Shown here piece after piece: positions 12,942-21,109 of a stretch of DNA of 21,109 bases. A model generated the notes under the pieces. The model was given only the letters and a program-made list of their open reading frames with translations, did not search any database and was not told the DNA's origin. Both the position numbers and the translations under genes were made by a program. The first letter of the stretch is position 1; every line of letters starts with the position of its first letter. Source of the stretch: an uncultured Collinsella sp. (GTDB lineage Bacteria > Actinomycetota > Coriobacteriia > Coriobacteriales > Coriobacteriaceae); NCBI GenBank assembly GCA_937923795.1, contig CALDWI010000031.1, positions 1-21,109 on the forward strand, given 5' to 3'.

Positions 12942-15900
12942 TACCGTCACCCTTGCCGCGCTTGGTCAGCACGAAAACGGCGATGAGCGCGAGGCCAATC
13001 ACGCCGGCGGCGATGCCAACGATGGCGAGCGGATTGGTGCCAGTCTCCTGCTCGGCAGCACTAGAGGACTTCTTAGCAGTGGTCGTGGAAGCAGCACCCG
13101 TATCGGACTTGGAATCGGACTTCTTGTCGGACTTGTTGTCCTTCTTGTCAGACTTCTTGTCGGACTTCTTGTCGGACTTGTTGTCCTTGGTCTCGGTCTT
13201 GGTCGACATCATCGTCTTGGTCATCGGCTTATGACCCGGGGCGACAGCGCCGCCAGCCTGCTGGCCCTTCGTGCCGGAGCCGGAGCCTGTGCCAGTGCCA
13301 GTGCCAACGCCGGAACCGTTGCCAGCGCCACCGTTGCCACCATTAGTGCCAGAACCGCCATTACCGCCAGGGTTAACGGCATTCTTGGTCCACTTGGCAT
13401 ACAGCGTCAGATCGGCCGTCACCGGCGCGCTAAAGTCATACGCCTGCGTGCAAGCCTCATCGGTATACCAACCGCCGAAAGTGTAGCCATCGCGCGTCGG
13501 ATCGGCCGGCTTGACCAGCTTGCCGTCGGCCGTAGCAACAAACTTAGTGTCGCAAGCAGACCCGCCGTTGGAATTAAAGGCAACCGTCCAAGACTCAACG
13601 GCCCCAAGCTTGAACAGCGTGCCCGAGTCATTGATGTAGTACAAGTTGCCAGATGCATCGGCAATGACCGGAGAGTCGCAGTGCTGGTAATGGCCAGCCG
13701 CATCATAAATCTGCGTCGCCTCTGCATCGCCAAGCGTATAGCGATACACGCCACCACCAGCAGAGTAGTTGACGTAATCCTTGCTATCCGCGCTGTTAAC
13801 GGTGAAGTACACATAGGTCTTGCCGCCCTGAGCACTCACCAGCGGAGTAGCAGCAATACCGTTAAATCCGGCCGGCAGTTCTTTACCGTCAGCAGCGGTG
13901 ACCATCGTGGTCTTACTGGTCTTCAGATTATAGAGAGCCAGAGCAGAGCCAGTAGCCGTCTGTCCGCCAACAATCAAGTTTTCGCCAGCCACCGCCGGTG
14001 CGCTCATGTTATTAGTAAGACCCAGATCGACCGTCTTCTGCTCGCTCAGTACGCCCTTCGCCGAAAGCGAAATCACATGGAGCTTTCCATCGTGCGTCAT
14101 CTGATAGAAGGTCGAACCATTGGACGGATCGGCGACACAGTCGGCGTTCGCGAGAGCGCCGAGTTTCATGGTCGAAACGACATCGCCCGTCGTCTTATCA
14201 ATGCACTTAAGCGTACCCGCGCTCGTAGGAACGATGGCATACTTATCCGTCAAAGCCGCACCAGTCCAGTAATAGCCCTCGGCAGGGTCGATGTTCTGCC
14301 AAGAAACTTCGCCCGTGGCAATCTTAATGCGCGCAAAGGAGCCGTTGCCGTAGGTCGCGTTGTAATTCTCGTCATACGAAATATCGACCGAGCCTACATA
14401 GACGTACTCGCCGTCCGAAACGACGGTGCAGGAGCTCTGCGTCAAGTCCGTCAAACCAGGCGTCAGCCACTTGCAGATCAGCTTGTCTGCAGTAATCGCC
14501 TGGACCGCACCGCCGTTGAGCGGAACGATGATAAGGCCATTGGTATAGATCGGACGAGAGGTATAGCTCACCTTGGAGGCAAGCGGCGCAGAGGCAACCT
14601 TTTTGCCCGTGGACGAATCGATCTTAATGAGCTCGTTCTCGGTCGCGATGTACACAAAGCCGTTAGCAATGACAGGCTCGCTGCAGTTGGCATACTGCTG
14701 ACCAGACTCGGCCTTCCAATCGAAGGCCCACTTAAGACCGGCGGCCTGCGCAGGCGTCTTGGCATCCGTTACGGTCGAGCCGTTGCCACTGTTGCCGTAG
14801 CCGGCCCACTCGGCATCCCAATCAGGAGTCGTCGCGCTCGGATCCACGACAATCTTGTCGGGATCGGGCATGGGCGAATTATCGGTGGTATAGGCAAGCG
14901 TGACCTTATCGCCGCTCTTGAGCGTAATCTGATTGGCGCAGAGTAAGGAGGGCTCTCCATTGATATACAGGTGCCAATATTTTTTGGTCGCACCATCATA
15001 GCCGTACGTCTTGCCTCCGAACGGCGAGTCGATGGAATTGAGGAACCAGTACTCACCACTCTGGGAGCCGTTGTACGCAACGCCCTTGGCCTTCAGAACT
15101 GCCTCAATAAGGTTCTGGGCCGTGGAGCCTTCGGGCAGAGAAACATTGCTTGCCGTGCCCCAACGCGTATTGTTCCCGTTGACATCGGGACCGATAACAT
15201 CGGCGGATCCAAGCACCTGACCGGGGAGGGCAACGGCGTCAGCACCATACATAAAGGTGACGGCGTCACCCTCCTGGAGCTTGTAGGCACCGGCGCCAAC
15301 GTCGGCGGACTTGCCATTTACGTAGAAGCGCCAATAGCTATTGGTCGCAGCATCATAGCCACAATAGGACTCATCATCGAACGGCGAATAAATGCCGTTG
15401 AGGAACCAGCCCCAAGGCGATTCGCCAGCATCGAGAGTAAGGCCGGTCTGCTCAAGGAGATCCTTGGCAGTAGAGCCCGCCTTGGACTCGTCTGGCCCGT
15501 CGAAGCCCAAACCTGCTGCTTGCCGTCCTTGTCCTTACCGAGGACCTGAACAGAAGCATGGACAGAATCGGACGGCAACTGGTCGCCCCAGCCACCGTAG
15601 AACCACGTGACGGTATCGCCGGCGTGGATGGTGACATTGTCCGCCGTATAGTCACTCGACTTGCCGTTAATGAACAGCTGCCAATAGGTCGAATAATCTT
15701 GGGGCGTACTCAGCTCAACACCGTTGTACTTAAGGCTAAGAATGAAGGAGCCCGCAGCAACGGCGTCAATATCATTCGCCTCGAGCGCGACCTTCGTAAG
15801 GTCAAGCGCGCTCGAACCGGACGTCACCACATACTGCGCGTTGTCGACCCAGGTCTGAGTCTTGCCCTGAGCATCGCGACCAATGACGGTCACATTTGCG

Positions 15901-16793
15901 GCAACCTGGTCCTTAACGACAGGGGACGCGCTACCAGCCGTATAGGCAAACTCAATCTTCTGCCCCTGGGTGAGCTTGACGCTGCTCGCGCCAACCGAAG
16001 AAGACGCGCCGTCGACGAACAGCTGCCAGTAGGCATAAGTCGCCGGATCGAAGGCAAGCGTGCGACCATCGCTCGGGGATGTGATGCTTTTGAGGTAGAA
16101 ACCGTATGCCGTGTTCGGTTCGTAATCTGCTTTAAAGCCCGTCTTCTGCTGCAGCTTGACGAAGGCATCCGCAGCCGTCGCGCCCTCATCGAGCTTGAGC
16201 TGCGTAGGTGCCACCCAGGTCTGAGCCTTGCCGTCGGCATCGGTGCCGATAATCGAGAACGAGACCTCGACTTGCTTCTTGGCGACATCGCCGGTTTCTG
16301 TCGGGTTCTCTGTCTGGACGGCAGTCGCGGCGGCAGATCCTGCTTGGCCAGCGGATGCCGTCGAAGACCGCTCGCTCGTGGCAGGGCTCTTCCCCGTCGC
16401 CGAGCCTTCGTCGCCAGTTGCTGCCTCTGTTGTGACGGCACTGGCTGCAGGCGCGCTCCCGGAATCCGAAACCTCGGCGCCGCTCTGCTCAGCGGTACCG
16501 CCCGCAAGCGCTGCGTCCTCGCCCGGCGTCGTAGCCTGAGCCACAGCATCGGCAATGCCCTCGGCGCCCTCGGCCCACAGCTGAGCCGGCGTGGTGCTGA
16601 AGGCCATCGCGAAGGCCAGGAATGCCACCAGGCAGCGCCTGGCTACACCGCGTGCAATCGCGCCACGGCGATGCAACGAGGCACGCTCGTGCTCGTCCTC
16701 AAACATATCCATTTGTCCCCCATTGTCTGTACTTGGAGCGTTGCCCAGCGGCTGCCCCACGTCATCGCGCATGTTACGCTCGAGTTCCCCCAT
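12931..16793 (-). pseudogene. Large DUF4430-repeat surface protein gene, split by a one-base frameshift
   Basis: Two overlapping frames, 16793-15318 and 15510-12931, form one gene of about 1,287 codons if a single base is restored. Reconstructed order: signal peptide (hydrophobic core 53-66, likely cut near QLWA-EG); low-complexity Ala/Ser/Thr/Glu region (76-170); four DUF4430 repeats (about 174-286, 298-399, 412-517 and 528-638), each with a G-S/A-T-A-like helix start, a YW-x-L/F-x-NG/DG core and a closing beta strand; a PQQ/WD-like beta-propeller region (about 690-1065); an InlB-type repeat (1069-1138) with GYTFGGWYTD and LYAKW; a Gly/Asn linker; a Lys-Asp-Ser stalk (1203-1232); and a membrane helix (1254-1277) with a basic tail. 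Start ATG 16793 has AAGGGGG 6 nt upstream; ATGs at 16712 and 16706 are alternatives. At 15507-15509 frame one reads QVW, then 62 foreign residues to a stop, giving 491 aa. A fourth G after TTT at 15506-15508 restores QVWGFDGPDESKAGSTA, matching repeat spacing exactly. It is either a pseudogene, a phase-variable gene or a sequencing error. Confidence 0.85.
13104..13190 (-). repeat. Short tandem repeats coding the Lys/Asp/Ser stalk
   Basis: Imperfect 12-bp units close to GTCGGACTTCTT (plus strand) repeat through this stretch, coding (K)KSD-like units on the minus strand. Such repeats can gain or lose units in frame, so stalk length may vary between strains. Confidence 0.75.
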
Positions 16794-16863
16794 CGGGGTC
16801 CCCCTTCCCTCCAGAGCCCTATGCACACCGGCGGCATACGTCGCAGCCGCATGCAAGATGGGA

Positions 16864-17027
16864 GGCGATCCGACTTAACCTTAACGGCTCAGGCGCGCCG
16901 TCCGATCTGCGACGCGAACATCCCGAGCCAAGAGGAATTACGGTTACTGGTACAGCCGGGGACTTGCACCCCGATTCTCCCAAACGCGCAGGAAAACCGC
17001 GCATTCGTGCGTCTCCGCACCACCATC
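16864..17027 (-). ncRNA. Cobalamin riboswitch
   Basis: On the minus strand the leader has the cobalamin aptamer core: GGGAGAAT, then the stem GGGGTGCAAGTCCCC (16972 to 16958), then GGCTGTACCAGTAACCGTAA (16957 to 16938), matching the pattern GGGA-GGTGxAAxxCC-GCTGxxCCxGxAACxGTxA. The 3' end AAGTCGGATCGCC (16876 to 16864) matches the closing conserved segment, and GGTGGTGC near 17025 is the probable 5' partner. A side stem is formed by GGCTC/GAGCC. About 70 nt separate the aptamer from ATG 16793. That stretch holds a GCGGC/GCCGC hairpin and a G-run SD next to ACCCC, which could pair with it, so control may act on translation. Binding of adenosyl- or another cobalamin would be expected to switch off the surface operon. 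Confidence 0.85.
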
Positions 17028-17064
17028 TAGGCCATCGATTAAAACCGTTAATATGCTATCACGC

Positions 17065-17092
17065 AAAAGGGCCTCGCACACAGGCGAAGCCC
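17065..17092 (-). terminator. Terminator of the phasin-like/ABC1 operon
   Basis: On the minus strand GGGCTTCGC (17092 to 17084) pairs with GCGAGGCCC (17077 to 17069), with one G-U pair, and is followed by TTTTGCG. It separates this operon from the riboswitch leader downstream on the same strand. Confidence 0.85.
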
Positions 17093-17143
17093 AAGGTAAA
17101 AGCTATTGTTTGCGATAGGAAAATGCGGTGACGGTCGCAGCCT

Positions 17144-18907
17144 CTAGTGCTTGCCGCCGTGACTGTTGAGCCAGATATTGCGGCCCAGCATAAGCGCCAG
17201 CACCAGCGCGCTCACGTAGCCCATAAAGCCAATGACCGGGATACCAAACACAACCGGCTCGATGCGCGCGTAGTACACCACCGACGAACCGATAAACAGA
17301 CCGGCGATCACAATTGCCATCGACATGCGGTCGATAATCCCACCTAGCTGTCGCAGCGCCTTATCGCTGCTCATGATCTGCGTGTTCACCTTAAGCTGGC
17401 CGCGTGTGAGCATGCGCGAAGCCAAGCCCAGATACTCGGCCGCCTCGAGTGAGCCCTTCGCCGCGCGATAACTGCTCGCTGCAAAGTCGCGGCTCATCTC
17501 GCGCATGCGCGCATAGGTGCTTTTCTCGTTTTTAATATGCGTCTGGATGATTTGGATCATGTTGACGTTGGGCATGTACTCGGTCAGCAGGCCCTCGAGC
17601 GTCACCATGCCGCGAGCGAACATCGTCACCACGCTCGGCAGCTCAACGTCATTCTTACGTGCGAGGTTTAACAGCGAGGTCAAAAACTCGCCGATATCCA
17701 AGTCTTTAAGGTCAAGGCCCGCAAAGTCAGCCACGATAAAGTCCAAATCGGACAAAAAGGCCGAATGATCAAGCTCAGCCGAGTCGCCACGCGTCACGGC
17801 GAAGCGCATGAGCGAATCCTTGAGCTTGGGCACGTCACCCTCGGCCACGGCGAAAATCATGTCCTTGACGATACCGCGGTCATGGCTCGACATGCGTCCG
17901 ACCATGCCCAAGTCGATAAAGTAAACGATGCCGTCCTTGAGAATGATGTTTCCCGCATGCGGGTCGGCGTGGAAAAAGCCGTCGTCGAGCACCTGCGTCG
18001 AATAGTCCTCGACGATTGCGGCACCGATCTTTTCCAAGTCATAGCCCTCGGCCACCAAGCGTTCAGGATCGGCGATCGAAATGCCGTCGACGTAATCCAT
18101 AACCACCACGTGCTCGGTGCACAGGTCCAGATAGGATTTAGGGCACGTCACGCCATGAACGCTCTTATGGAACTCGTAGAAGTCGTTGAGGTTTTTGGCC
18201 TCGGCCAAAAAGTTGGTCTCCTCGCGAAACGAGGTCCACAACTCCTCGACTACGCCGTGCAGGTCAACGAATTGATCGGTGTTGACGAACTTGGAAACGA
18301 TACGCACCACCGAGCGGATGATATCGATGTCCTGTGCCATAACCTGCTGCGCACCGGGGCGCTGCACCTTGACGGCCACGTCCTCGCCCGTCACCAGACG
18401 AGCGCGGTGCACCTGCGCGAGCGATGCACTACCAAGCGGATTGGGGTCGATCGCATCGAACATCTCCCCCAGGCGCAGGCCGTATTCTTCTTCCAGACAG
18501 CTGAGTACGACCTCGTACGGCACCGGCTCCACGTCGGAGCGCAGACGACGCAGCTCGTCGCAAAAGCGCTGCGGCAGAATCTCGGACCGGTTGGCCAAAA
18601 TCTGCCCCATCTTGACGAACATGGGGCCGAGTTCCTCGAGCAGGCGGCGCAAACGAACCGGCGTGAGGTTATCCCACACGCGGTACTTTTTGACCAGGCG
18701 AACAATCTGCCCGATGCGTTCGCGACGACCCGCCGGCGTGAGCTGGTATTCCTCGTCCGGCGCCATCGCGTCGGGCTCCTCGGGGACCATATCGACAGCG
18801 CGCGGCTTCTTGCGAGCGCCCGAGACGGCGGCGTCGACCTCATCGACAACCGCCGCCTCGTCACCCAAGGGATCTAGATTGTTGTAATCGGTGGTGGAAT
18901 CTGCCAT
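17144..18907 (-). CDS. ABC1/UbiB-family atypical kinase with C-terminal membrane helices
   Basis: The 587-residue protein has the marks of the UbiB/ADCK protein-kinase-like family: the KxGQ motif KMGQ (99-102), the alanine-rich-loop equivalent PLGSASLAQVH (157-167), VAVKVQRP with the lysine at 180, the catalytic-loop region FHADPHAGN (312-320) and the metal-binding IDLG (331-334, in place of DFG). Two hydrophobic helices lie near 530-580. The family supports isoprenoid-quinone and lipid metabolism through ATPase-like activity; the actual substrate here is unknown. Residues 1-55 are an acidic disordered extension. ATG 18907 starts 8 nt after the stop of the phasin-like gene, with only a weak SD, so translation is probably coupled. 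No ubiquinone genes are nearby. Confidence 0.9.
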   Translation of the reverse strand: MADSTTDYNNLDPLGDEAAVVDEVDAAVSGARKKPRAVDMVPEEPDAMAPDEEYQLTPAGRRERIGQIVRLVKKYRVWDNLTPVRLRRLLEELGPMFVKMGQILANRSEILPQRFCDELRRLRSDVEPVPYEVVLSCLEEEYGLRLGEMFDAIDPNPLGSASLAQVHRARLVTGEDVAVKVQRPGAQQVMAQDIDIIRSVVRIVSKFVNTDQFVDLHGVVEELWTSFREETNFLAEAKNLNDFYEFHKSVHGVTCPKSYLDLCTEHVVVMDYVDGISIADPERLVAEGYDLEKIGAAIVEDYSTQVLDDGFFHADPHAGNIILKDGIVYFIDLGMVGRMSSHDRGIVKDMIFAVAEGDVPKLKDSLMRFAVTRGDSAELDHSAFLSDLDFIVADFAGLDLKDLDIGEFLTSLLNLARKNDVELPSVVTMFARGMVTLEGLLTEYMPNVNMIQIIQTHIKNEKSTYARMREMSRDFAASSYRAAKGSLEAAEYLGLASRMLTRGQLKVNTQIMSSDKALRQLGGIIDRMSMAIVIAGLFIGSSVVYYARIEPVVFGIPVIGFMGYVSALVLALMLGRNIWLNSHGGKH

Positions 18908-18915
18908 CTGCGCTG

Positions 18916-19332
18916 CTACTCGGCCTCTTCGGTATCCTTCGCATCGTCGGGCTCAACGGACTCGACGGGCACCGAGGTCACGTTGTCCTCGACCGAATCG
19001 ACGATGTCGCGCACATGGGCCAGGAAGGCCGTACGCTCGGGCGCAGTCATAACGCGGACGCGAGCCAGAATGAGCTCGTCGAGCACGCGTTGGGCCGCGG
19101 TCTCGCCCTGCATGCCCAGACGCTCGGTCAGGTCGGAGATGGTACCGCCGGCCTGCTCGAACATGTCGGACACACTGCGGGCGATATCGGGGGTGGCGGT
19201 GTCCTTGCGGACCTGCTCGCCTTTGGTGTTAAGGTCGTCGAGGACCTTCTTGCCGCCTTCAACAGCAACGGCGGCAGCGCCAAAGCCCACGTTAATGGCG
19301 CCGTTAACAAGCTGATCGAGTTTCATAACCAT
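18916..19332 (-). CDS. Phasin-like helical protein
   Basis: The 138-residue product has a short amphipathic or weakly hydrophobic N-terminal stretch (NGAINVGFGAAAVAVEGGKKVLDDL), then charged helices with little else (VRKDTATPDIARSV, AAQRVLDELILARVRVMTAPERTAFLAHVRDIVDSV), and an acidic tail. This resembles phasin or polyhydroxyalkanoate-granule-associated-like proteins that often sit beside ABC1-kinase genes, where they may be a partner at the membrane. There is no PHA synthase in the window, so a true granule role is doubtful. The start is ATG 19332, because GGAG lies 6 nt upstream; a TTG at 19344 would place the SD inside the gene. It forms an operon with the kinase-like gene, 8 nt apart. 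Confidence 0.7.
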   Translation of the reverse strand: MVMKLDQLVNGAINVGFGAAAVAVEGGKKVLDDLNTKGEQVRKDTATPDIARSVSDMFEQAGGTISDLTERLGMQGETAAQRVLDELILARVRVMTAPERTAFLAHVRDIVDSVEDNVTSVPVESVEPDDAKDTEEAE

Positions 19333-19367
19333 GGTTGTCTCCAATCACAAACAACTGCATTGGCGTT

Positions 19368-19397
19368 CTTGTACCCAAGATTGAGCGAAAGCGACAA
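19368..19397 (-). promoter_or_regulatory. Candidate promoter of the phasin-like/ABC1 operon
   Basis: On the minus strand TTGTCG (19397 to 19392) and TACAAG (19373 to 19368) are separated by 18 bp and resemble a sigma-A-type promoter. Transcription would start near 19361, giving a leader of about 30 nt that includes the GGAG SD. The match is modest. Confidence 0.35.
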
Positions 19398-19431
19398 AGC
19401 GTTTTAGCGCTATTCGATCGACGGGAAATCC

Positions 19432-20955
19432 CTACCTCACGTTGTCGTTCATCGCGAAGGAGTTCTTCATGGCACAGCTCGTGGTGTAGAGCACCTTGCC
19501 CAACAGAGCATCGGTCTCCACGCGCACGAGCTCGGCAAAGGCCTCGTTGGCGCGTGCAAGCTCGGCAGGCACCTCGGCCTCAGGCAGAGCAGCTACGGCA
19601 GCATCGACGTCATGGATCTGCTTGTGGCCCATGCCACCGACCTTCTCCTGATAATCCTCGACCGCGCGACCGCACTCATGGAAGCGGACGTCGGCCAGCG
19701 CGCCGATCAGGCGGTTGGCCCAGTAGAAGTTTTCGGACGTCACGCGAGCCTGCGTGTCGGCATAGTACTCGGGCATGGTCTCGACGTTGACGTACAGCGG
19801 AACCAGCGCGTTAAACGAGTTGGAGCCAAAGGCCATCCACTGCACGGCGCGGAAGGCCGGCTGCGCATAGGGGCGCAGCTGCAACACGGCAAGCTGGCTG
19901 TTGCGATTGATGCCGATGGGGCGATAGGCGCCACGCGTAGCGGGCGTGCCCTTGCTGCCGTAGCAGTCGTACTCCGTGCCCTGGTAGTGGCTCGAAAGCA
20001 CGTACTTGATGTCCTCGATGGTCACCTTGCGCTCGGGCACACGGCTCCAGGGGATGTCGTCGCTCTCGGGCGTGTAGTCGGCCTCGGGACCATCCCACAC
20101 GTCGCTGGGGTTGAGGCAGCGCTGCATGTACCAGGCGCGCGGCGTGTTGTAGACATGGTCGCTGTCGCTGTGCGAGCCAAAGGCCTCGCGCGGGTTAAAG
20201 ACCGTCGCCGGACCGTCGCTCTCGACGCCCAGCGTCAGGTCCAGATGCCACTCGGCCATCCAGGCGCGCAGGTCGGCGGAGCACATATGGTCGGCCTGGG
20301 CGCCCTCGGCGTCATCCAGGTCAAAGCTGTCGATGCCCAGCTGGTTGGGCATGGTCACATAGGCGTCGTCGGGCACGCGCTTGGCGATCCAGTGGTGACC
20401 GCCGATGGTCTCGAGCCACCAGATCTCGTCCACGTCGCTAAAGGCGATGCCGTTGTTCTCGTAAGTGCCGTAGCGCTCGAGCAGGTCGCCCAAGATACGC
20501 ACGCCGTCGCGGGCGGACTTGGCATACGGCAGCACCAGGGTCACCATGTCCTCCTCGCCCAGGCCACCGGGCTGCGCCGGCACATAGCCGTCCTCACCCT
20601 CGTTGCCCTTGGCGGGCACGTAGTCCACGAGCGGATCGGCGCCGCGGACGCGCTCGTTGGTGGTAAGCGTCTCGGTTGCGGACATGCCAACATTGAGCTC
20701 GTTGAAACCGGCCTCGGCCCAGATACCGTGGCCCGGGACAACATCGGGGACGCTCGTATAGCGCATGGGGTTATCGGGCAGCTCAACGGTCAGGTGGCTC
20801 AGGACGCTCGTGTAGACACGCGGCTGCTCGTCGGGATGCACTACGCGCATGCGCTTGGGCTCAAATACCCCGTTGGACGAGTCCTCGTTACGCGCGACCA
20901 GGGTCGACCCGTCGTAGCTTGCGTTTTTACCGACCAGAATCGTTGTGCACGGCAT
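19432..20955 (-). CDS. C69 family dipeptidase (PepD-like)
   Basis: Family C69 (formerly U34) dipeptidases are N-terminal-nucleophile hydrolases that cleave a broad range of dipeptides in the cytoplasm. The protein begins MPCTTILVGKNASYDGST; Cys3 is the expected nucleophile once the first residues are removed. Further family marks are ARNEDS, FNELNVGMSATET, DEIWWLETIGGHHWIAKRVPDD and YVLSSHYQGTEYD. Length is 507 residues, within the usual 460-520. The frame extends to ATG 20961, but AAGGAGG touches that codon and is 6 nt before ATG 20955, so 20955 is chosen and Cys moves closer to the N-terminus. There is no signal peptide. It appears monocistronic, with no strong terminator downstream, and may support the peptide-based growth typical of gut actinobacteria. 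Confidence 0.93.
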   Translation of the reverse strand: MPCTTILVGKNASYDGSTLVARNEDSSNGVFEPKRMRVVHPDEQPRVYTSVLSHLTVELPDNPMRYTSVPDVVPGHGIWAEAGFNELNVGMSATETLTTNERVRGADPLVDYVPAKGNEGEDGYVPAQPGGLGEEDMVTLVLPYAKSARDGVRILGDLLERYGTYENNGIAFSDVDEIWWLETIGGHHWIAKRVPDDAYVTMPNQLGIDSFDLDDAEGAQADHMCSADLRAWMAEWHLDLTLGVESDGPATVFNPREAFGSHSDSDHVYNTPRAWYMQRCLNPSDVWDGPEADYTPESDDIPWSRVPERKVTIEDIKYVLSSHYQGTEYDCYGSKGTPATRGAYRPIGINRNSQLAVLQLRPYAQPAFRAVQWMAFGSNSFNALVPLYVNVETMPEYYADTQARVTSENFYWANRLIGALADVRFHECGRAVEDYQEKVGGMGHKQIHDVDAAVAALPEAEVPAELARANEAFAELVRVETDALLGKVLYTTSCAMKNSFAMNDNVR

Positions 20956-21097
20956 GCGCATCCTCCTTGAGCGAAGAAATCAAACGGCAACAGTGTATCG
21001 CTTCGGCGCAGAAAGGGCGAAACCACGGCCTCGGCAGCCCCCGTGGTCAAAAAATGCCTTGATTATCGACTTTATCCGAACACCTCCCACATTCATC

Positions 21098-21109
21098 CGC
21101 ACATGTGCG
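21098..21109. other. Perfect palindrome at the window edge
   Basis: CGCACATGTGCG is a perfect 12-bp palindrome cut by the window end. Its last eight bases, CATGTGCG, equal those just before the extended -10 at 2596-2603, so another promoter might continue outside. The rest of 20956-21097 shows only an ACCACGG/CCGTGGT hairpin (about 21022-21048) and no gene. Confidence 0.35.

Noticed and set aside
13104..13190. CRISPR-like short repeats
   Set aside because: The units are 12 bp, without spacers, and encode the Lys/Asp/Ser stalk in frame.
12724..14946. 740-residue open frame on the plus strand
   Set aside because: It is antisense to the propeller and stalk region of the surface protein, which has clear domains. 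The plus-strand frame has no recognisable domain and exists because of GC-rich codon bias.
15504..15513. Programmed ribosomal frameshift in the surface gene
   Set aside because: A T TTG GGC heptamer is present, but its zero frame is the downstream frame, not the upstream one, and I found no strong stimulatory stem placed for it. A deletion in the G run is simpler.
15558..17030. 490-residue open frame on the plus strand covering the riboswitch
   Set aside because: It is rich in Arg with no domain and runs antisense to the signal peptide and DUF4430 repeats.
17765..18877. 370-residue open frame on the plus strand
   Set aside because: Antisense shadow of the ABC1/UbiB-family gene, whose KMGQ, HADPHAGN and IDLG motifs are decisive for the minus strand.
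18916..19332. True PHA-granule phasin
   Set aside because: No PHA synthase or other granule gene is in the window; only the helical character and the pairing with an ABC1 gene support the name, so it is called phasin-like.

Overview
The window looks like the chromosome of a GC-rich, Gram-positive gut actinobacterium of the class Coriobacteriia, most like Collinsella. This is inferred from codon bias, gene content (class III fructose-1,6-bisphosphatase, C69 dipeptidase, DegV, two GtrA proteins, large surface proteins with low-complexity stalks) and a mix of Shine-Dalgarno and apparently leaderless starts. I see no phage, insertion sequence, CRISPR array, rRNA or tRNA gene.

Layout. (1) 121-2556, minus strand: a DUF3267 membrane zincin-like protein, queH (ATGA overlap) and queA, the last two acting in tRNA queuosine synthesis. 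(2) 2689-6094, plus: an unusual MetRS-like class I tRNA ligase with a rewritten KMSKS loop, then a long perfect inverted repeat, then an RsmB/Sun-type rRNA m5C methyltransferase. A 56-residue single-pass membrane protein lies antisense-convergent at 6119-6289. (3) 6481-7572, plus: a conserved TIM-barrel protein with no obvious SD, converging on a DegV protein (minus). (4) 8864-11880, plus: fbp, with an operator-like cluster upstream, followed by two tandem GtrA paralogues. (5) 12039-17027, minus: a cobalamin-riboswitch-led surface operon. (6) 17144-19332, minus: a phasin-like protein and an ABC1/UbiB-family kinase-like protein. (7) 19432-20955, minus: a C69 dipeptidase.

The most interesting region is the fifth. 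A cobalamin riboswitch (about 16864-17027) precedes a roughly 1,287-codon surface protein carrying four DUF4430 (transcobalamin C-terminal-like) repeats, a beta-propeller-like region, an InlB-type repeat, a Lys/Asp/Ser-rich stalk and a C-terminal membrane anchor. A second membrane-anchored protein with one DUF4430 domain overlaps its end. Together they read as a B12-repressed system for capturing cobamides at the cell surface. In this sequence the large gene is broken by a single-base deletion, most simply GGGG to GGG at 15506-15508. The result would be a secreted 491-residue fragment with two repeats, unless the deletion is a sequencing error or a phase-variable site.

Several starts were moved inward from the longest open frame because a Shine-Dalgarno sequence or a gene overlap fixed them (queA, queH, DegV, fbp, GtrA-1, both DUF4430 genes, phasin-like, C69).
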